Assembly (NCBI GenBank): GCA_934168205.1 | Contig: CAKPMX010000002.1 | Span: forward strand, 186,001-250,000 | From: an uncultured Bacilli bacterium | GTDB taxonomy: Bacteria; Bacillota_I; Bacilli_A; RF39; UBA660 | Reading direction: 5' to 3' | DNA: 64,000 bases | Program-made: the position numbers and the translations under genes | The notes under the pieces: generated by a model | What the model saw: only the letters and a program-made list of their open reading frames with translations | What the model was told of the DNA's origin: nothing | The model's database searches: none | In this document: piece after piece, positions 41,956-51,905 of the stretch | Numbering within the stretch: position 1 is the first letter of the stretch | Layout: each line of letters begins with the position of its first letter

Positions 41956-44586
41956 TTATTCAGATTTGTTATTAATAGCTGCTATTGCGGCTGCTAGACG
42001 TGCTACTGGAACACGATATGGTGAGCAAGATACATAATCCAATCCTACTTTATGGCAGAATTCAATGCTCTTTGGATCTCCACCATGCTCGCCACAGATA
42101 CCTAAATGAAGACTTGGTCTAGTTTTACGACCTAATTCTGCGGCCATAGCAACCAGTTTTCCAACACCTTCTTGATCTATTGTTGCGAATGGATCTTGTT
42201 CTAATATTTTCTTTTTATAATAATCATTTAAGAACTTAGATGCATCATCTCTTGAGAAGCCAAATGTCATTTGTGTTAAATCATTTGTTCCAAAACTGAA
42301 GAATTCTGCTTCTTTAGCAATTTCATCAGCTATTAGAGCGGCTCTTGGAATTTCAATCATTGTTCCAACTTCATATTTTAAATCTACGCCTGTTTCTTTA
42401 ATGATTTCTTCGGCTGTTGTAACAACTATATTTTTTACATATTTTAATTCATTAACCGTACCAATTAATGGAATCATAATTTCTGGAATAACTGTTTTTC
42501 CTTCTTTTTGAACATTAATTGCAGCTTCTATTACTGCTCTTGTTTGCATTCTAGCTATTTCTGGATAAGTTACAGCTAAACGGCAACCACGATGACCCAT
42601 CATTGGATTAAATTCCTTTAATGATTCCACTCTATTCTTTAAAGCATCTGGAGTCATACCTAAACTCTTTGCTAGAGGAATAATTTCTTCTTCTGTATGT
42701 GGTAAGAACTCATGTAATGGTGGATCTAAGAAACGAATTGTAACTGTATATCCATCCATTGCTCTAAATAGTCCTTCAAAGTCATCTCTTTGATATGGTA
42801 ATATTTTTTCTAATGCTTCTTCACGAACCTTTTCGCTATCAGCTGTAATCATACGACGGAAGTTAAAGATTCTTTCTTCTTCAAAGAACATGTGTTCAGT
42901 ACGACATAATCCAATACCTTCAGCACCAAATTTTCTAGCTTGAAGAGCATCTCTTGGTGTATCAGCATTAGTTCTAATTTGTAATTCACGTACTTCATCT
43001 GCCCAATTCATGATAGTTTCAAAATCACCTGAAATATCTGGCTCAACTGTTTTAATTTTTTCACCATAGACATTTCCTGTTGAACCATCTAAACTGATGT
43101 AATCTCCTTCTTTATAGACAGTTCCATCTGGAGCAGTTAATGTTTTTGTTTCTTCATCAACTATAATGCTACCGCAACCTGAAACACAGCAAGTACCCAT
43201 ACCACGAGCAACAACAGCAGCGTGAGAAGTCATTCCGCCACGAACGGTTAAGATGCCATGGGCTAAATTCATTCCTTCAATATCTTCTGGAGATGTTTCA
43301 AGTCTAGCTAAAATTAAATCTTGTTCTCCTGAATTATGCATTTTTATTACATCTTCAGCAGTAAAGCATAATTTTCCAGTCGCTGCACCAGGAGATGCGG
43401 CTAAACCTGTGGCAATTACTTTTGCTGCTTTTAAACTCTCGTTATCAAAGTTTGGATGTAATAATTGATCTAATTGTTTTGGCTCAATTTTTAATAAGGC
43501 TTCCTCTTTAGTAATCATACCTTCATTTACTAAGTCAACAGCAATTTTTAAAGCCGCTTTGGCTGTCCTTTTACCATTTCTAGTTTGTAACATAAATAGT
43601 TTACCATCTTCAATAGTAAATTCCATATCTTGCATATCACGATAATGGTCTTCTAGTATTTTACAAATTCTCTTAAATTCTTCATAACACTCTGGCATTA
43701 CTTCTTTTAAAGTCTCAATACTCTTTGGTGTACGAATTCCAGCAACAACATCTTCACCTTGAGCATTCATTAAATATTCACCATAGAGTTTATTTTCACC
43801 TGTTGCTGGGTTTCTTGTGAAAGCAACTCCTGTACCAGATGTTTCGCCTTTATTTCCATATACCATTTCTTGTACGTTAACGGCAGTGCCCCATGCACTT
43901 GGTATATCATTTAAACGTCTATAAGTAATAGCTCTATCATTGTTCCAACTTCTAAATACAGCTTTTACAGCTTCTATTAATTGTTCTTCTGGATCCTGAG
44001 GAAAACTTGTTTTAGCAAATTTCTCATACTCACCTTTATATATTTCAATTACTTCTTTTAAATCTTCAGCTGTTAAGTCAGTATCATATTCAATATTTTT
44101 TTCTTCTTTTATTTTATCGAAAAGTCTTTCAAATGATGATTTTGGATAACCTTTAACTACATCAGCAAACATTTGAATGAAACGTCTATATGAATCATAA
44201 ACAAATCTTGGATTTGATGTTACTTTACTAAATCCTTCAGCGACTTCATCATTCATTCCTAGGTTTAATACTGTATCCATCATACCAGGCATACTTGCTC
44301 TAGCACCAGATCTTACAGATACTAATAATGGATTGGTAGCGTCTCCTAATTTTTTACCAGTTACATCTTCTAATTCCGTAACTTTTTCTTTTATTTGACT
44401 AATGATTTCATCATTCAATACTTCTTTGTCTTCGTAATACTTGTTACATGCTTCTGTAGTAACTGTGAACCCTCTAGGTACTGGTAAGCCAATATGAGTC
44501 ATTTCGGCTAAGTTAGCACCTTTACCGCCAAGTATTTCACGCATATCTTTGTTTCCTTCAGTGAACATATATACATATTTCATCAT
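41956..44586 (-). CDS. ppdK: Pyruvate, phosphate dikinase
   Basis: Converts pyruvate, ATP and phosphate to phosphoenolpyruvate, AMP and pyrophosphate, and can run in the glycolytic direction. The 876-residue length and three-domain order are standard: ATP-grasp domain (GGKGANLAEM near 21-30), central swivelling domain with the phosphohistidine in GGMTSHAAVVARGMG near 450, and the PEP/pyruvate TIM barrel ending in the LGICGEHGG motif with the catalytic Cys near 831. Good ribosome site AGGAGGG before ATG 44586. Monocistronic. Confidence 0.95.
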   Translation of the reverse strand: MMKYVYMFTEGNKDMREILGGKGANLAEMTHIGLPVPRGFTVTTEACNKYYEDKEVLNDEIISQIKEKVTELEDVTGKKLGDATNPLLVSVRSGARASMPGMMDTVLNLGMNDEVAEGFSKVTSNPRFVYDSYRRFIQMFADVVKGYPKSSFERLFDKIKEEKNIEYDTDLTAEDLKEVIEIYKGEYEKFAKTSFPQDPEEQLIEAVKAVFRSWNNDRAITYRRLNDIPSAWGTAVNVQEMVYGNKGETSGTGVAFTRNPATGENKLYGEYLMNAQGEDVVAGIRTPKSIETLKEVMPECYEEFKRICKILEDHYRDMQDMEFTIEDGKLFMLQTRNGKRTAKAALKIAVDLVNEGMITKEEALLKIEPKQLDQLLHPNFDNESLKAAKVIATGLAASPGAATGKLCFTAEDVIKMHNSGEQDLILARLETSPEDIEGMNLAHGILTVRGGMTSHAAVVARGMGTCCVSGCGSIIVDEETKTLTAPDGTVYKEGDYISLDGSTGNVYGEKIKTVEPDISGDFETIMNWADEVRELQIRTNADTPRDALQARKFGAEGIGLCRTEHMFFEEERIFNFRRMITADSEKVREEALEKILPYQRDDFEGLFRAMDGYTVTIRFLDPPLHEFLPHTEEEIIPLAKSLGMTPDALKNRVESLKEFNPMMGHRGCRLAVTYPEIARMQTRAVIEAAINVQKEGKTVIPEIMIPLIGTVNELKYVKNIVVTTAEEIIKETGVDLKYEVGTMIEIPRAALIADEIAKEAEFFSFGTNDLTQMTFGFSRDDASKFLNDYYKKKILEQDPFATIDQEGVGKLVAMAAELGRKTRPSLHLGICGEHGGDPKSIEFCHKVGLDYVSCSPYRVPVARLAAAIAAINNKSE

Positions 44587-44685
44587 TGCATCCCTCCTAT
44601 GCTATTAGACTATTTAAGTATAACAATTATTTACTTTGATAACAAGGGTTTTTACATTTTTTTACTACTTCTTTTTAAAAGAAAA

Positions 44686-44707
44686 AAGACTTATTTTAGT
44701 AAGCCTT
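44686..44707 (-). terminator. Terminator of trxA
   Basis: Stem AAGGCTTA / TAAGTCTT (one G-U pair) with a six-base loop followed by TTTT on the minus strand, at the stop codon. Confidence 0.7.
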
Positions 44708-44990
44708 CTATTCCTTCTTTTTCTAAATATCCAATGTGTTTTTTTACTTCTTTTCCTTTAGAAAATACCATGAGTGTTGGTATAGACATAATACCATATT
44801 TTCTACTAAGCTCTGGAAATTTATCTACATCAATTTTTATGACTTTAGTGTTTTCATTTTCTTTAGCAACTTCTTCAACAATGGGACTGATTAGTTGACA
44901 AGGTCCGCACCAAGTTGCATAAAAATCAACTAGTACTTTTTCATCTTCAATTAAATTATTAAATTCTTGTTCTTTTTCTAACTGTATCAT
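44691..44990 (-). CDS. trxA: Thioredoxin
   Basis: A 99-residue cytoplasmic thioredoxin. The active site WCGPC lies at about 27-31 after VLVDFYAT, and the cis-Pro is in SIPTLMVF near 69-76. It follows cvpA by ten bases in the same operon. Confidence 0.93.
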   Translation of the reverse strand: MIQLEKEQEFNNLIEDEKVLVDFYATWCGPCQLISPIVEEVAKENENTKVIKIDVDKFPELSRKYGIMSIPTLMVFSKGKEVKKHIGYLEKEGIEGLLK

Positions 44991-45000
44991 AATTTTCTCC

Positions 45001-45726
45001 TTATTTATATTTTTTAATTACTTTATCTACACCTTTTACACTTTTTAGTTTATCTAAAACAACTAACTGTTCAACGGTATGGACACTAGTTACATCATAT
45101 TTTATCATAGCATCTATTATTTCTAGATTTGCTGTATTTGTATCAATTCTTTTATTTACTACTTTATCGGCAATTGTATATATATCTGATATAGAATTAG
45201 TGATATTGCTACTCTTTTCGGATATTATTGGAGTTTTATAAAGAATAGTATTTACTAGTTTACTGTCATTAAATAAGTCAAAGTTTTTGCATGGTAATAC
45301 TAGTAGTAATAAAATTATGAATGTTAAAATGTATCCTTCAATTAAACCAATGATGCTACCGGCTATTGCTGAAGGTAATTTTAATATAATTGTTGCGTTG
45401 ACTATTTTTTGAAGAAGGCCAGATATACTCATAATAAGAGCATATATTGATAAAAGAATGGCTATTATTATTATAAACGCTAATAATTGATATATTAATA
45501 TATTTATAGAAACAAGTCCTTCTAAATTGCCGGAAAAATTAAAGAACGGCAAATATTTACAAAGAAAATTTCCTAATTGTTCTTTAAATGTTAAGGCAAT
45601 TATAAATACTAAAATGATGCCAACTAATGATACTGCACTTTTAATTAATCCTTGTTTAGCGCATACAATCATGGACATGATAATGAATAAAATAATCCCA
45701 ATGTCAAATATATTCAATGTAATCAC
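45001..45726 (-). CDS. cvpA: CvpA-family membrane protein
   Basis: A 241-residue protein with four helices (about 8-25, 28-48, 75-102, 115-145) and the CvpA-type glycine-rich helix SAIAGSIIGLIEGYILTFI, then a soluble C-terminal tail. CvpA proteins are linked to envelope integrity. It is divergent from rnhC across 69 bases, the arrangement common in Bacilli, and precedes trxA. Confidence 0.82.
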   Translation of the reverse strand: MITLNIFDIGIILFIIMSMIVCAKQGLIKSAVSLVGIILVFIIALTFKEQLGNFLCKYLPFFNFSGNLEGLVSINILIYQLLAFIIIIAILLSIYALIMSISGLLQKIVNATIILKLPSAIAGSIIGLIEGYILTFIILLLLVLPCKNFDLFNDSKLVNTILYKTPIISEKSSNITNSISDIYTIADKVVNKRIDTNTANLEIIDAMIKYDVTSVHTVEQLVVLDKLKSVKGVDKVIKKYK

Positions 45727-45795
45727 TCTCCTATGTTTTAATTATAAACTATTTTTGATATTTATGCTATAATATTTTTTGAGAGGAGCAAAAAT

Positions 45796-46707
45796 ATGAA
45801 TGTTGTTATTAAAGTTAATGATGAAATAAAAAATAAAATGATAGAATATTATAAAGACAAAAAACGTGATAAAGTTATTCCTTATGTTGTTTTTCAAGCG
45901 GAAGAAGAAGATACTGTTATTACTATGTATGAATCTGGCAAGGTTATGTTTCAAGGAAAAAGTGCTGATGTTGATGCGGCCATGTGGGGAGTTGCTTTAG
46001 AAAATACTAAAGAAAAACAAGAAGAAAATAAAAAAGCACTTACTAAGTATTACAATGCTTCAGCAGTTGGTTCAGATGAAGTTGGAACTGGTGACTATTT
46101 TGGACCTATTGTAGTTACAGCAACTTATGTAAAGAAGGAGGATATTCCTTTTCTAGAAAATCTTGGTGTTGGTGATTCTAAGAAAATTGATGACTCTAAA
46201 ATTTTGAAGATTGCTCCTGAGATAGCAAAAAAAATCAAATATAGAAGCATTATACTTTCTAATAAAGAATATAATGAAAAATATGCTAAAGATATTAATA
46301 TGAATAAGATAAAAGCTATTATGCATAATAAAGTTTTATATCAATTAATGACTGAGGAAAGACCAAATGTTGATTATATTATTGTAGACGAATTTGCAAG
46401 AGAAGCAAGATATTATGAATATTTAAGAGATGTTGAAAATGTTCAAAGAAATATTACTTTTATTACTAAAGCAGAGGATAAAAACTTAGCTGTTGCTGCA
46501 GGGTCTATAATAAGTCGTTATATTTTCTTAAAAGAGTTTGATAAACTATGTGATAGTATTCATATTCCTTTACCTAAAGGAGCGGGACGAGATGTTGACA
46601 CTGTAGGTGAAGAAGTTGTTGAAAAATACGGTAAAGATAAATTAAAAGAAATTGCTAAGTATAATTTTAAAAATACGGATAGAATTTTACATACACTAGT
46701 TATGTAA
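45796..46707 (+). CDS. rnhC: Ribonuclease HIII
   Basis: Cleaves RNA in RNA-DNA hybrids. The 303-residue chain has the N-terminal TBP-like substrate-binding domain of HIII enzymes (about 1-80) and the catalytic domain with SDEVGTGDYFGP (Asp94, Glu95) and IIVDEF (Asp198). Ribosome site GAGAGGAG precedes ATG 45796. Divergent from cvpA. Confidence 0.92.
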   Translation: MNVVIKVNDEIKNKMIEYYKDKKRDKVIPYVVFQAEEEDTVITMYESGKVMFQGKSADVDAAMWGVALENTKEKQEENKKALTKYYNASAVGSDEVGTGDYFGPIVVTATYVKKEDIPFLENLGVGDSKKIDDSKILKIAPEIAKKIKYRSIILSNKEYNEKYAKDINMNKIKAIMHNKVLYQLMTEERPNVDYIIVDEFAREARYYEYLRDVENVQRNITFITKAEDKNLAVAAGSIISRYIFLKEFDKLCDSIHIPLPKGAGRDVDTVGEEVVEKYGKDKLKEIAKYNFKNTDRILHTLVM

Positions 46708-46711
46708 AGAA

Positions 46712-46736
46712 AAAGGCTACATTATTTGTAGTCTTT
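46712..46736. terminator. Bidirectional terminator between rnhC and the kinase pair
   Basis: Ten-pair stem AAAGGCTACA / TGTAGTCTTT (one G-T) between two convergent genes; it overlaps the stop codon of the minus-strand kinase. Confidence 0.65.
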
Positions 46737-48591
46737 ATTCTTTGTCAAAATATTTTTTTATCAAACTATTTAACTCATTTGGTTTAATTGGTTTTGGTAA
46801 GTATTCATCAAAGCCTTCATTTAAATACATTTCACGCATACCAGAAATAGCATTGGCAGTTAAAACAACTACTGGTGGAATAACATACCCTTCTAGTTTT
46901 TTTAGTTTATGAAGTGTTTCAATTCCATCAAGTCCGCGCATCATATGATCCATAAAAATCATATCATATTTATATTCAGCTTTAACACTATAAATACATT
47001 CTTTTCCAGAGGTTAATGTTTTTATGTTAAATTTATATGGTTCTAAAATTCTTTTTGTGACTTTTACGCTTAAGTCATCATCATCTACTATTAAAATAGT
47101 GTATTTAGAGCAGTCAATGTAATCAATTTTTTCTTTTGATTGAATCACATCTGTGATATTACCGATTGGTATAGTATTAGTAATTTTTTGTTTTAGAACT
47201 ACTTGGAAAGTACTACCTACTCCATATTCACTTTCTACTGATATTTTGCCATCCATCATATCAATGTATTTTTTAGCAATGGTTAATCCAAAGTTGGAAC
47301 TATCTATTTTTTTATCTTTTGTATTATCAATTTTACTGAAAATACTATTAATTTTATCTTTTTCTTCCTGTCTGATACCGGTACCGGTGTCAGATACTTT
47401 CATTGTTAAAACACATTCACTATCATTAGTCATTTCTGAGGTAATAGATAATTTTATTTTACCTACTTCCGTATATTCAATGGCGTTAGTCAAGAAATTT
47501 AGTAATACTTGATATATTTTATTATGATCGCCATAGAGTTTACTTGGGATTTTTTCATCAACATTTAAAATGAATTCTATTGGTTTCTCGCCTATTTTTG
47601 TATTAACTACATTAACTAAATCCTTTACGATGTTAGCTAATGAATATTCTTTTTCTTCTAACACTTCATCATTAGATTCTAATGCTGATATATCTAGAAT
47701 ATTATCAATTATATTTAAAAGATTTCCGCCAGCTATGGATATTTCTTTTATGTAATCTTTAGTTTCTACCTCACTGTAAATGTTTTCTTTTAAAATTAAT
47801 TTACTACACTTTGTGATTGTATTCATAGGATGAACTATTTCATTTGACATATTTGATAAGAAATCTGACTTTGCTTTATTTGATTTATCAATTTCATCTT
47901 TTAACACTTCTAGTTCTTCTACATTTTTTATATCTGGATTTTCAATGGTAAAGTACAAGAAGAACATTTGTATAGAGGTACCAATTGCTTCAAAAGCAAT
48001 TTCTTTGAATAATAATTGTAAGAAAACTACGACAATAATAAGAATAGCTTGGGTATAAATTGCTTGCTTTTTTCTGTTAGTAACGGCTTTTCCATAAATG
48101 ATTGTATATCCAATAATAAGTGTAACCATTATAGAAGCATAACAAATAATATAGTACGCAGCTGGTCCAGGAATATATGTTACAGTTTTTAGGCTATCAA
48201 ATGGTACAAAGAAATAAATTATTGTGGCAATTATAGTAAATATTGTTATTAATTTTGTTCTAGTATTATAAAATATATATTCTTTTAAAGAATTCACTGG
48301 TACATCGCTTACAAAACTGATGTTATATAAATATAGGAAATAGTAACAGAAAATACCGGTTAGCCAGTGTATTCTTATTGCTAGGTCTTTTGATGAGTAG
48401 TCGTCTGAATAATATATAACTATTGTTGATATTACTTCTGTTATTAGTAAACACATCATAGTAATTAATAAATATTTATATAATTTTGTTTCTATCGTCT
48501 TATTGTTACTGCTATTTTGGGAAAAATATACTATTAAAAGTAAAACCATGAAGAATATACTACCAATGGTTAATGTTAATCCTGGTATCAT
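46735..48591 (-). CDS. Hybrid histidine kinase with Asn in place of the phosphoacceptor His
   Basis: A 618-residue membrane sensor: seven-helix N-terminal region (about 7-215), dimerisation helices, HATPase domain and receiver. In the H-box the expected M-S-H-E-I reads M-S-N-E-I (Asn250, codon AAT), so it cannot accept phosphate at the usual place. The HATPase keeps its N-box (Asn365, Asn369), DTGTGI (401-406) and NFGLTIAK. The receiver is complete: VDDDD 502-506, phosphoacceptor Asp548, Thr578, Lys600. Its ATG overlaps the stop of the partner gene (ATGA), which has the reverse pattern of losses. The natural reading is that it phosphorylates the partner's His in trans. Confidence 0.88.
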   Translation of the reverse strand: MIPGLTLTIGSIFFMVLLLIVYFSQNSSNNKTIETKLYKYLLITMMCLLITEVISTIVIYYSDDYSSKDLAIRIHWLTGIFCYYFLYLYNISFVSDVPVNSLKEYIFYNTRTKLITIFTIIATIIYFFVPFDSLKTVTYIPGPAAYYIICYASIMVTLIIGYTIIYGKAVTNRKKQAIYTQAILIIVVVFLQLLFKEIAFEAIGTSIQMFFLYFTIENPDIKNVEELEVLKDEIDKSNKAKSDFLSNMSNEIVHPMNTITKCSKLILKENIYSEVETKDYIKEISIAGGNLLNIIDNILDISALESNDEVLEEKEYSLANIVKDLVNVVNTKIGEKPIEFILNVDEKIPSKLYGDHNKIYQVLLNFLTNAIEYTEVGKIKLSITSEMTNDSECVLTMKVSDTGTGIRQEEKDKINSIFSKIDNTKDKKIDSSNFGLTIAKKYIDMMDGKISVESEYGVGSTFQVVLKQKITNTIPIGNITDVIQSKEKIDYIDCSKYTILIVDDDDLSVKVTKRILEPYKFNIKTLTSGKECIYSVKAEYKYDMIFMDHMMRGLDGIETLHKLKKLEGYVIPPVVVLTANAISGMREMYLNEGFDEYLPKPIKPNELNSLIKKYFDKE

Positions 48592-50417
48592 ATTCTCACA
48601 TCCTTTTCTTCATTTATATATTTATAAATTATTTTATTTATATCATCTTTACTAACTGGTTTATATATAATGTCATTAATGTAGCTTTTACTTTTTTCTA
48701 CTCGATTTTCATTCATTTCAATAATTATTGAATTCATATTTATTCCTTTAAGACTTTGTTCCAAAGTCTCATCTATGTAACTACTATCAATTAAAATGAG
48801 ATCAAACTTTTCAAAAGACACTTTATTAGCATATTCTTCTTCAGTATAAGCACTGGAGATGTCATAGTGATATTCTTCTAATAGTTTACTAATAATTATA
48901 TGATTAACTTTGTTACTATCAACTATTAAAACTTTTTTAGTTATGTCCGGTTTTTTATATACTTCTTCTACTATTGGAGTTGCATCTTTACCAATAATAC
49001 TTTGCGTGAAGTATATAATACATTCACAATGATTATTAGTGTTTTTGAAACCTACTCTACCATTTAATAAATTAATATATCTTTTAGCAATTATTAATTT
49101 TAAGTCATCATTATTGATAGAATTATCTTTATTTTCACCTAGTTTTACAAAGTCATTAAATTCAATATCAAATTTTTCTTCTGGGATATAACAGTTATTA
49201 CTACTTATATTAAAGATTAATTGATAATTGTCTTTTTCCATTTTCCTATAGTCTACTGCAGTAGTAATTATGCCATCTGGAGTTGACTTTAGAAGATAAT
49301 TTATTATGTTACTAAATATTTTATGCATCTTTTCACTATCACCAATGAACTTTGGAGGAATATTCTCGTTAATAGATGTTTTGTATTCAATATTTTCATT
49401 TATCTTCGCAATAGTTTCTGCCTCTAGATTGGACATTAAATCATTAATATTATACCTTCCGTTTTTTACTTTTTCTTTATTTGTTTCCAATGCTGAAATA
49501 TCAAGAATAGCATCAATTAATTCAGTTAAAATACTACTTGCTTTGTATATATTTTCAGTGTCTCGTTTTGCTATTTCTTGAGTTAAGGGTTTTTCATTTA
49601 ATAAAACTTCACTGAAACCTAAAATTGTGCTCATTGGTGTTCTTATTTCGTGTGACATATTTATTAAAAATTCAGTTTTTGCCTTATCGGCTATGGTTGC
49701 CTCTTCTTTTGAATATTGCAATTCTTGAATAAGTTTGTTATCTTGACTTTCTATAGTAAAATAAAGAGTTGCTACCATGAAAGCAAACATAAATGTTATT
49801 GCATTATAATCATAATCCAGTAATAATTGCGGTACTACTATTAAGATGAATAGGAATATAGTAAAATATATAGGTCTTTTTTGACTACTAGGGATTGTAT
49901 TTCCTTTGAAAATCATTACTATACAAATTGTTATTAATAATATAACCCCGTCCATATAAGCGATATTAGCACCTGGTCCAGAAAAGTTGTAAAAACCTGA
50001 TTTTGAACTTGAGTAGTCAAATGGTAGTGATGTAGAAACTGCTACTATAATGACGGCTAATACTAATAATACTAAAAACGTTATTAAATTGTGACGTCTT
50101 TCTTTTTCTTTGTCATCATATTTTTCAAACATTGTGACTAAATAATATATAAGTAAATTAATCCAAATCAAATCGCCAATGGTATAGATTCGACAAGTTA
50201 ATTCAGTTAATTTAGGATTTGTATCTATAACAGAAAGTCCATAGACATAGCCCATTTCACAAAATGTTAACACTATTGCTAAGCCAAGTAAAGCAGCAAA
50301 CACTTTACTTTGAATGTCGCCTGTCTTCTTTTTATTTATATACATAAGTAAGATAAGGATTAAATATCCTAAGGCACATATGGCAAAGCCCATACTTCCG
50401 AACAGTTTTAGATTCAC
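48588..50417 (-). CDS. Partner hybrid kinase with intact His but degenerate ATP site
   Basis: A 609-residue paralogue of the following gene: seven-helix N-terminal region (about 8-222), H-box FLINMSHEIRTPMS with His256 intact, then a HATPase-like domain that has lost its motifs. The N-box Asn is Tyr374, the DTGxG motif is SNNCY (Ser406, Asn408, Tyr410), and the G2 glycines are missing. The receiver is also partly decayed (VDS instead of VDD at 499-501; Asp544 kept; the switch Thr replaced). It can be a phosphoacceptor and dimer half but not an ATP-using kinase. Co-translated with the neighbour by a four-base overlap. No dedicated response regulator or HPt gene is nearby. Confidence 0.88.
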   Translation of the reverse strand: MNLKLFGSMGFAICALGYLILILLMYINKKKTGDIQSKVFAALLGLAIVLTFCEMGYVYGLSVIDTNPKLTELTCRIYTIGDLIWINLLIYYLVTMFEKYDDKEKERRHNLITFLVLLVLAVIIVAVSTSLPFDYSSSKSGFYNFSGPGANIAYMDGVILLITICIVMIFKGNTIPSSQKRPIYFTIFLFILIVVPQLLLDYDYNAITFMFAFMVATLYFTIESQDNKLIQELQYSKEEATIADKAKTEFLINMSHEIRTPMSTILGFSEVLLNEKPLTQEIAKRDTENIYKASSILTELIDAILDISALETNKEKVKNGRYNINDLMSNLEAETIAKINENIEYKTSINENIPPKFIGDSEKMHKIFSNIINYLLKSTPDGIITTAVDYRKMEKDNYQLIFNISSNNCYIPEEKFDIEFNDFVKLGENKDNSINNDDLKLIIAKRYINLLNGRVGFKNTNNHCECIIYFTQSIIGKDATPIVEEVYKKPDITKKVLIVDSNKVNHIIISKLLEEYHYDISSAYTEEEYANKVSFEKFDLILIDSSYIDETLEQSLKGINMNSIIIEMNENRVEKSKSYINDIIYKPVSKDDINKIIYKYINEEKDVRI

Positions 50418-50518
50418 ATTAACACATCCTCGTATATTCTATTATTCTCTTATAATCTTACTATATCTTTAGAAAAAACTCAATTCATTTTGGAAAATTA
50501 ATTGTTTTTTTGTATGAA

Positions 50519-50544
50519 AAAAGTTACCTTTACAAGTAACTTTT
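50519..50544 (-). terminator. Terminator of the thyA-folA operon
   Basis: Stem AAAAGTTAC / GTAACTTTT with an eight-base loop and a T run on the minus strand. Confidence 0.8.
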
Positions 50545-50572
50545 ATAAGTAATTTTTTAATTAATATTTTGA

Positions 50573-51052
50573 TTATTTTTTATATATTACATGAGTATAT
50601 GTTATACCATTATCCTCGTGTGTACATAAGACTTCTTTTTGATATTTACTTTTATCAAATTTCGGAAAGTAGGTATCAGCTTCTGTCTCATCTTCAACTT
50701 CTGTTAAGATTAATTTAGTAGCGTATGGTAAAAATTCATTGTATATTTTACCGCCACCCATGACCATGACTTCTTCATTTAATGTATCTAAATATTTTAA
50801 AAGTTCTTCTACCGAATGAAATACTTTTAGTTTTTCACTTTCTTCTAAATCCTGACTAGTTAAAACTAAATGAACTCTTTTTGGCAGAAGTCCTGGTAAT
50901 GACTCTAATGTTTTTCGACCAAGAATTACTTTTTTACCTATTGTTTGTTCTTTAAAAAACTTTAAATCCTCTGGCAAGTTCCATAAAAGTTCGTTGTTTT
51001 TTCCAAGTTCATTATTTTTGCCTATTGCGGCTATCATTGTTATATCTGCCAT
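50573..51052 (-). CDS. folA: Dihydrofolate reductase
   Basis: Reduces dihydrofolate to tetrahydrofolate with NADPH, closing the cycle with thymidylate synthase next door. The 159 residues show IAAIGKNNELGKNN..LLWNLPEDLKFFK (Trp and Asp/Glu of the substrate site near 23-28), VILGRKTLESLP near 41-52 and VMGGGKIYNEFL near 96-107 for NADPH. Starts one base after the thyA stop. Confidence 0.93.
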   Translation of the reverse strand: MADITMIAAIGKNNELGKNNELLWNLPEDLKFFKEQTIGKKVILGRKTLESLPGLLPKRVHLVLTSQDLEESEKLKVFHSVEELLKYLDTLNEEVMVMGGGKIYNEFLPYATKLILTEVEDETEADTYFPKFDKSKYQKEVLCTHEDNGITYTHVIYKK

Positions 51053-51053
51053 A

Positions 51054-51905
51054 TTAGATACCTAAATCAAATTTCATTTGAGGATTTTTTTCTTTTATTT
51101 CGGCTCTTGGATAGCCGGTTATTTTTATATCATCAATTGTAAAGTCGTAGAAGTTTGTTTTTTCGGGATTTAGCCAGATTTTTGGCTCACAGTCTACTGG
51201 TTCTCTGGCAATTAATTCTTTAGCTTGTTCTATATGTCTATCATAAATTTGAATGTTATTGTAGAACCAAGAGAATCTTCCTGGAGTTAGTCCTAAGTGT
51301 CTAGCAACTAAATGTAGAAATACTAGATATTGAACTTGGTTAATGCAACCAGCTGTTGCAAAGTCACTAGAACGTTGAATTAAGCACATATCTAGATAGT
51401 CTGTACCATCTTTACCATGACGAACATTCCATTCTGTCATAAAGGCACAAGGCTTTAGACCGTGAGGTTCTTTAAAGTCATCTTCTTGCCATAGACAAAT
51501 TATATGTCTACGTCCATCTGGATCTTCTTTTAAGCCTTTTAATAGTCTTTTTACTAGTTCATGTCGTCTTACAGTCTCACCGTATACTGAGCCTATTGTT
51601 CTATTACCAATGTCCCATTCATCCCACCAGGTTACGCCATATTTATCTCTTAAGACATTTAAGTCATTTGATTCATCTTGATAGATCCATAATAATTCAC
51701 CAATGCTTGATTTTACAGCAATTGGTCTTAGAGTTATTAACGGACTTTCTCCTTTAGTTAAATCATATGTACACATACCATGATTTACACTTAAAGTATG
51801 AGCTGGAGTTCCGTCTGCATACTTTGGTCTTGGATTCTTATCTAAACATCCTTCCTCTAAAATTCTTGTTAATATTTCTTTTGTGTATACATCACCTTTT
51901 GTCAT
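51054..51905 (-). CDS. thyA: Thymidylate synthase, divergent type
   Basis: Methylates dUMP to dTMP using methylene-tetrahydrofolate. The nucleophile Cys is in HGLKPCAFMTEW (about 152-153) and the dUMP-binding run is QRSSDFATAGCINQ, keeping Arg, Ser, Asp and the dUMP-selecting Asn. Several usually invariant positions differ: Cys-His becomes Cys-Ala, L-G-x-P-F-N becomes T-A-G-C-I-N, and H-x-Y becomes Q-I-Y. This fits a divergent ThyA clade rather than decay, since the frame is intact and folA follows. Strong ribosome site AGGAGG. Confidence 0.88.
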   Translation of the reverse strand: MTKGDVYTKEILTRILEEGCLDKNPRPKYADGTPAHTLSVNHGMCTYDLTKGESPLITLRPIAVKSSIGELLWIYQDESNDLNVLRDKYGVTWWDEWDIGNRTIGSVYGETVRRHELVKRLLKGLKEDPDGRRHIICLWQEDDFKEPHGLKPCAFMTEWNVRHGKDGTDYLDMCLIQRSSDFATAGCINQVQYLVFLHLVARHLGLTPGRFSWFYNNIQIYDRHIEQAKELIAREPVDCEPKIWLNPEKTNFYDFTIDDIKITGYPRAEIKEKNPQMKFDLGI

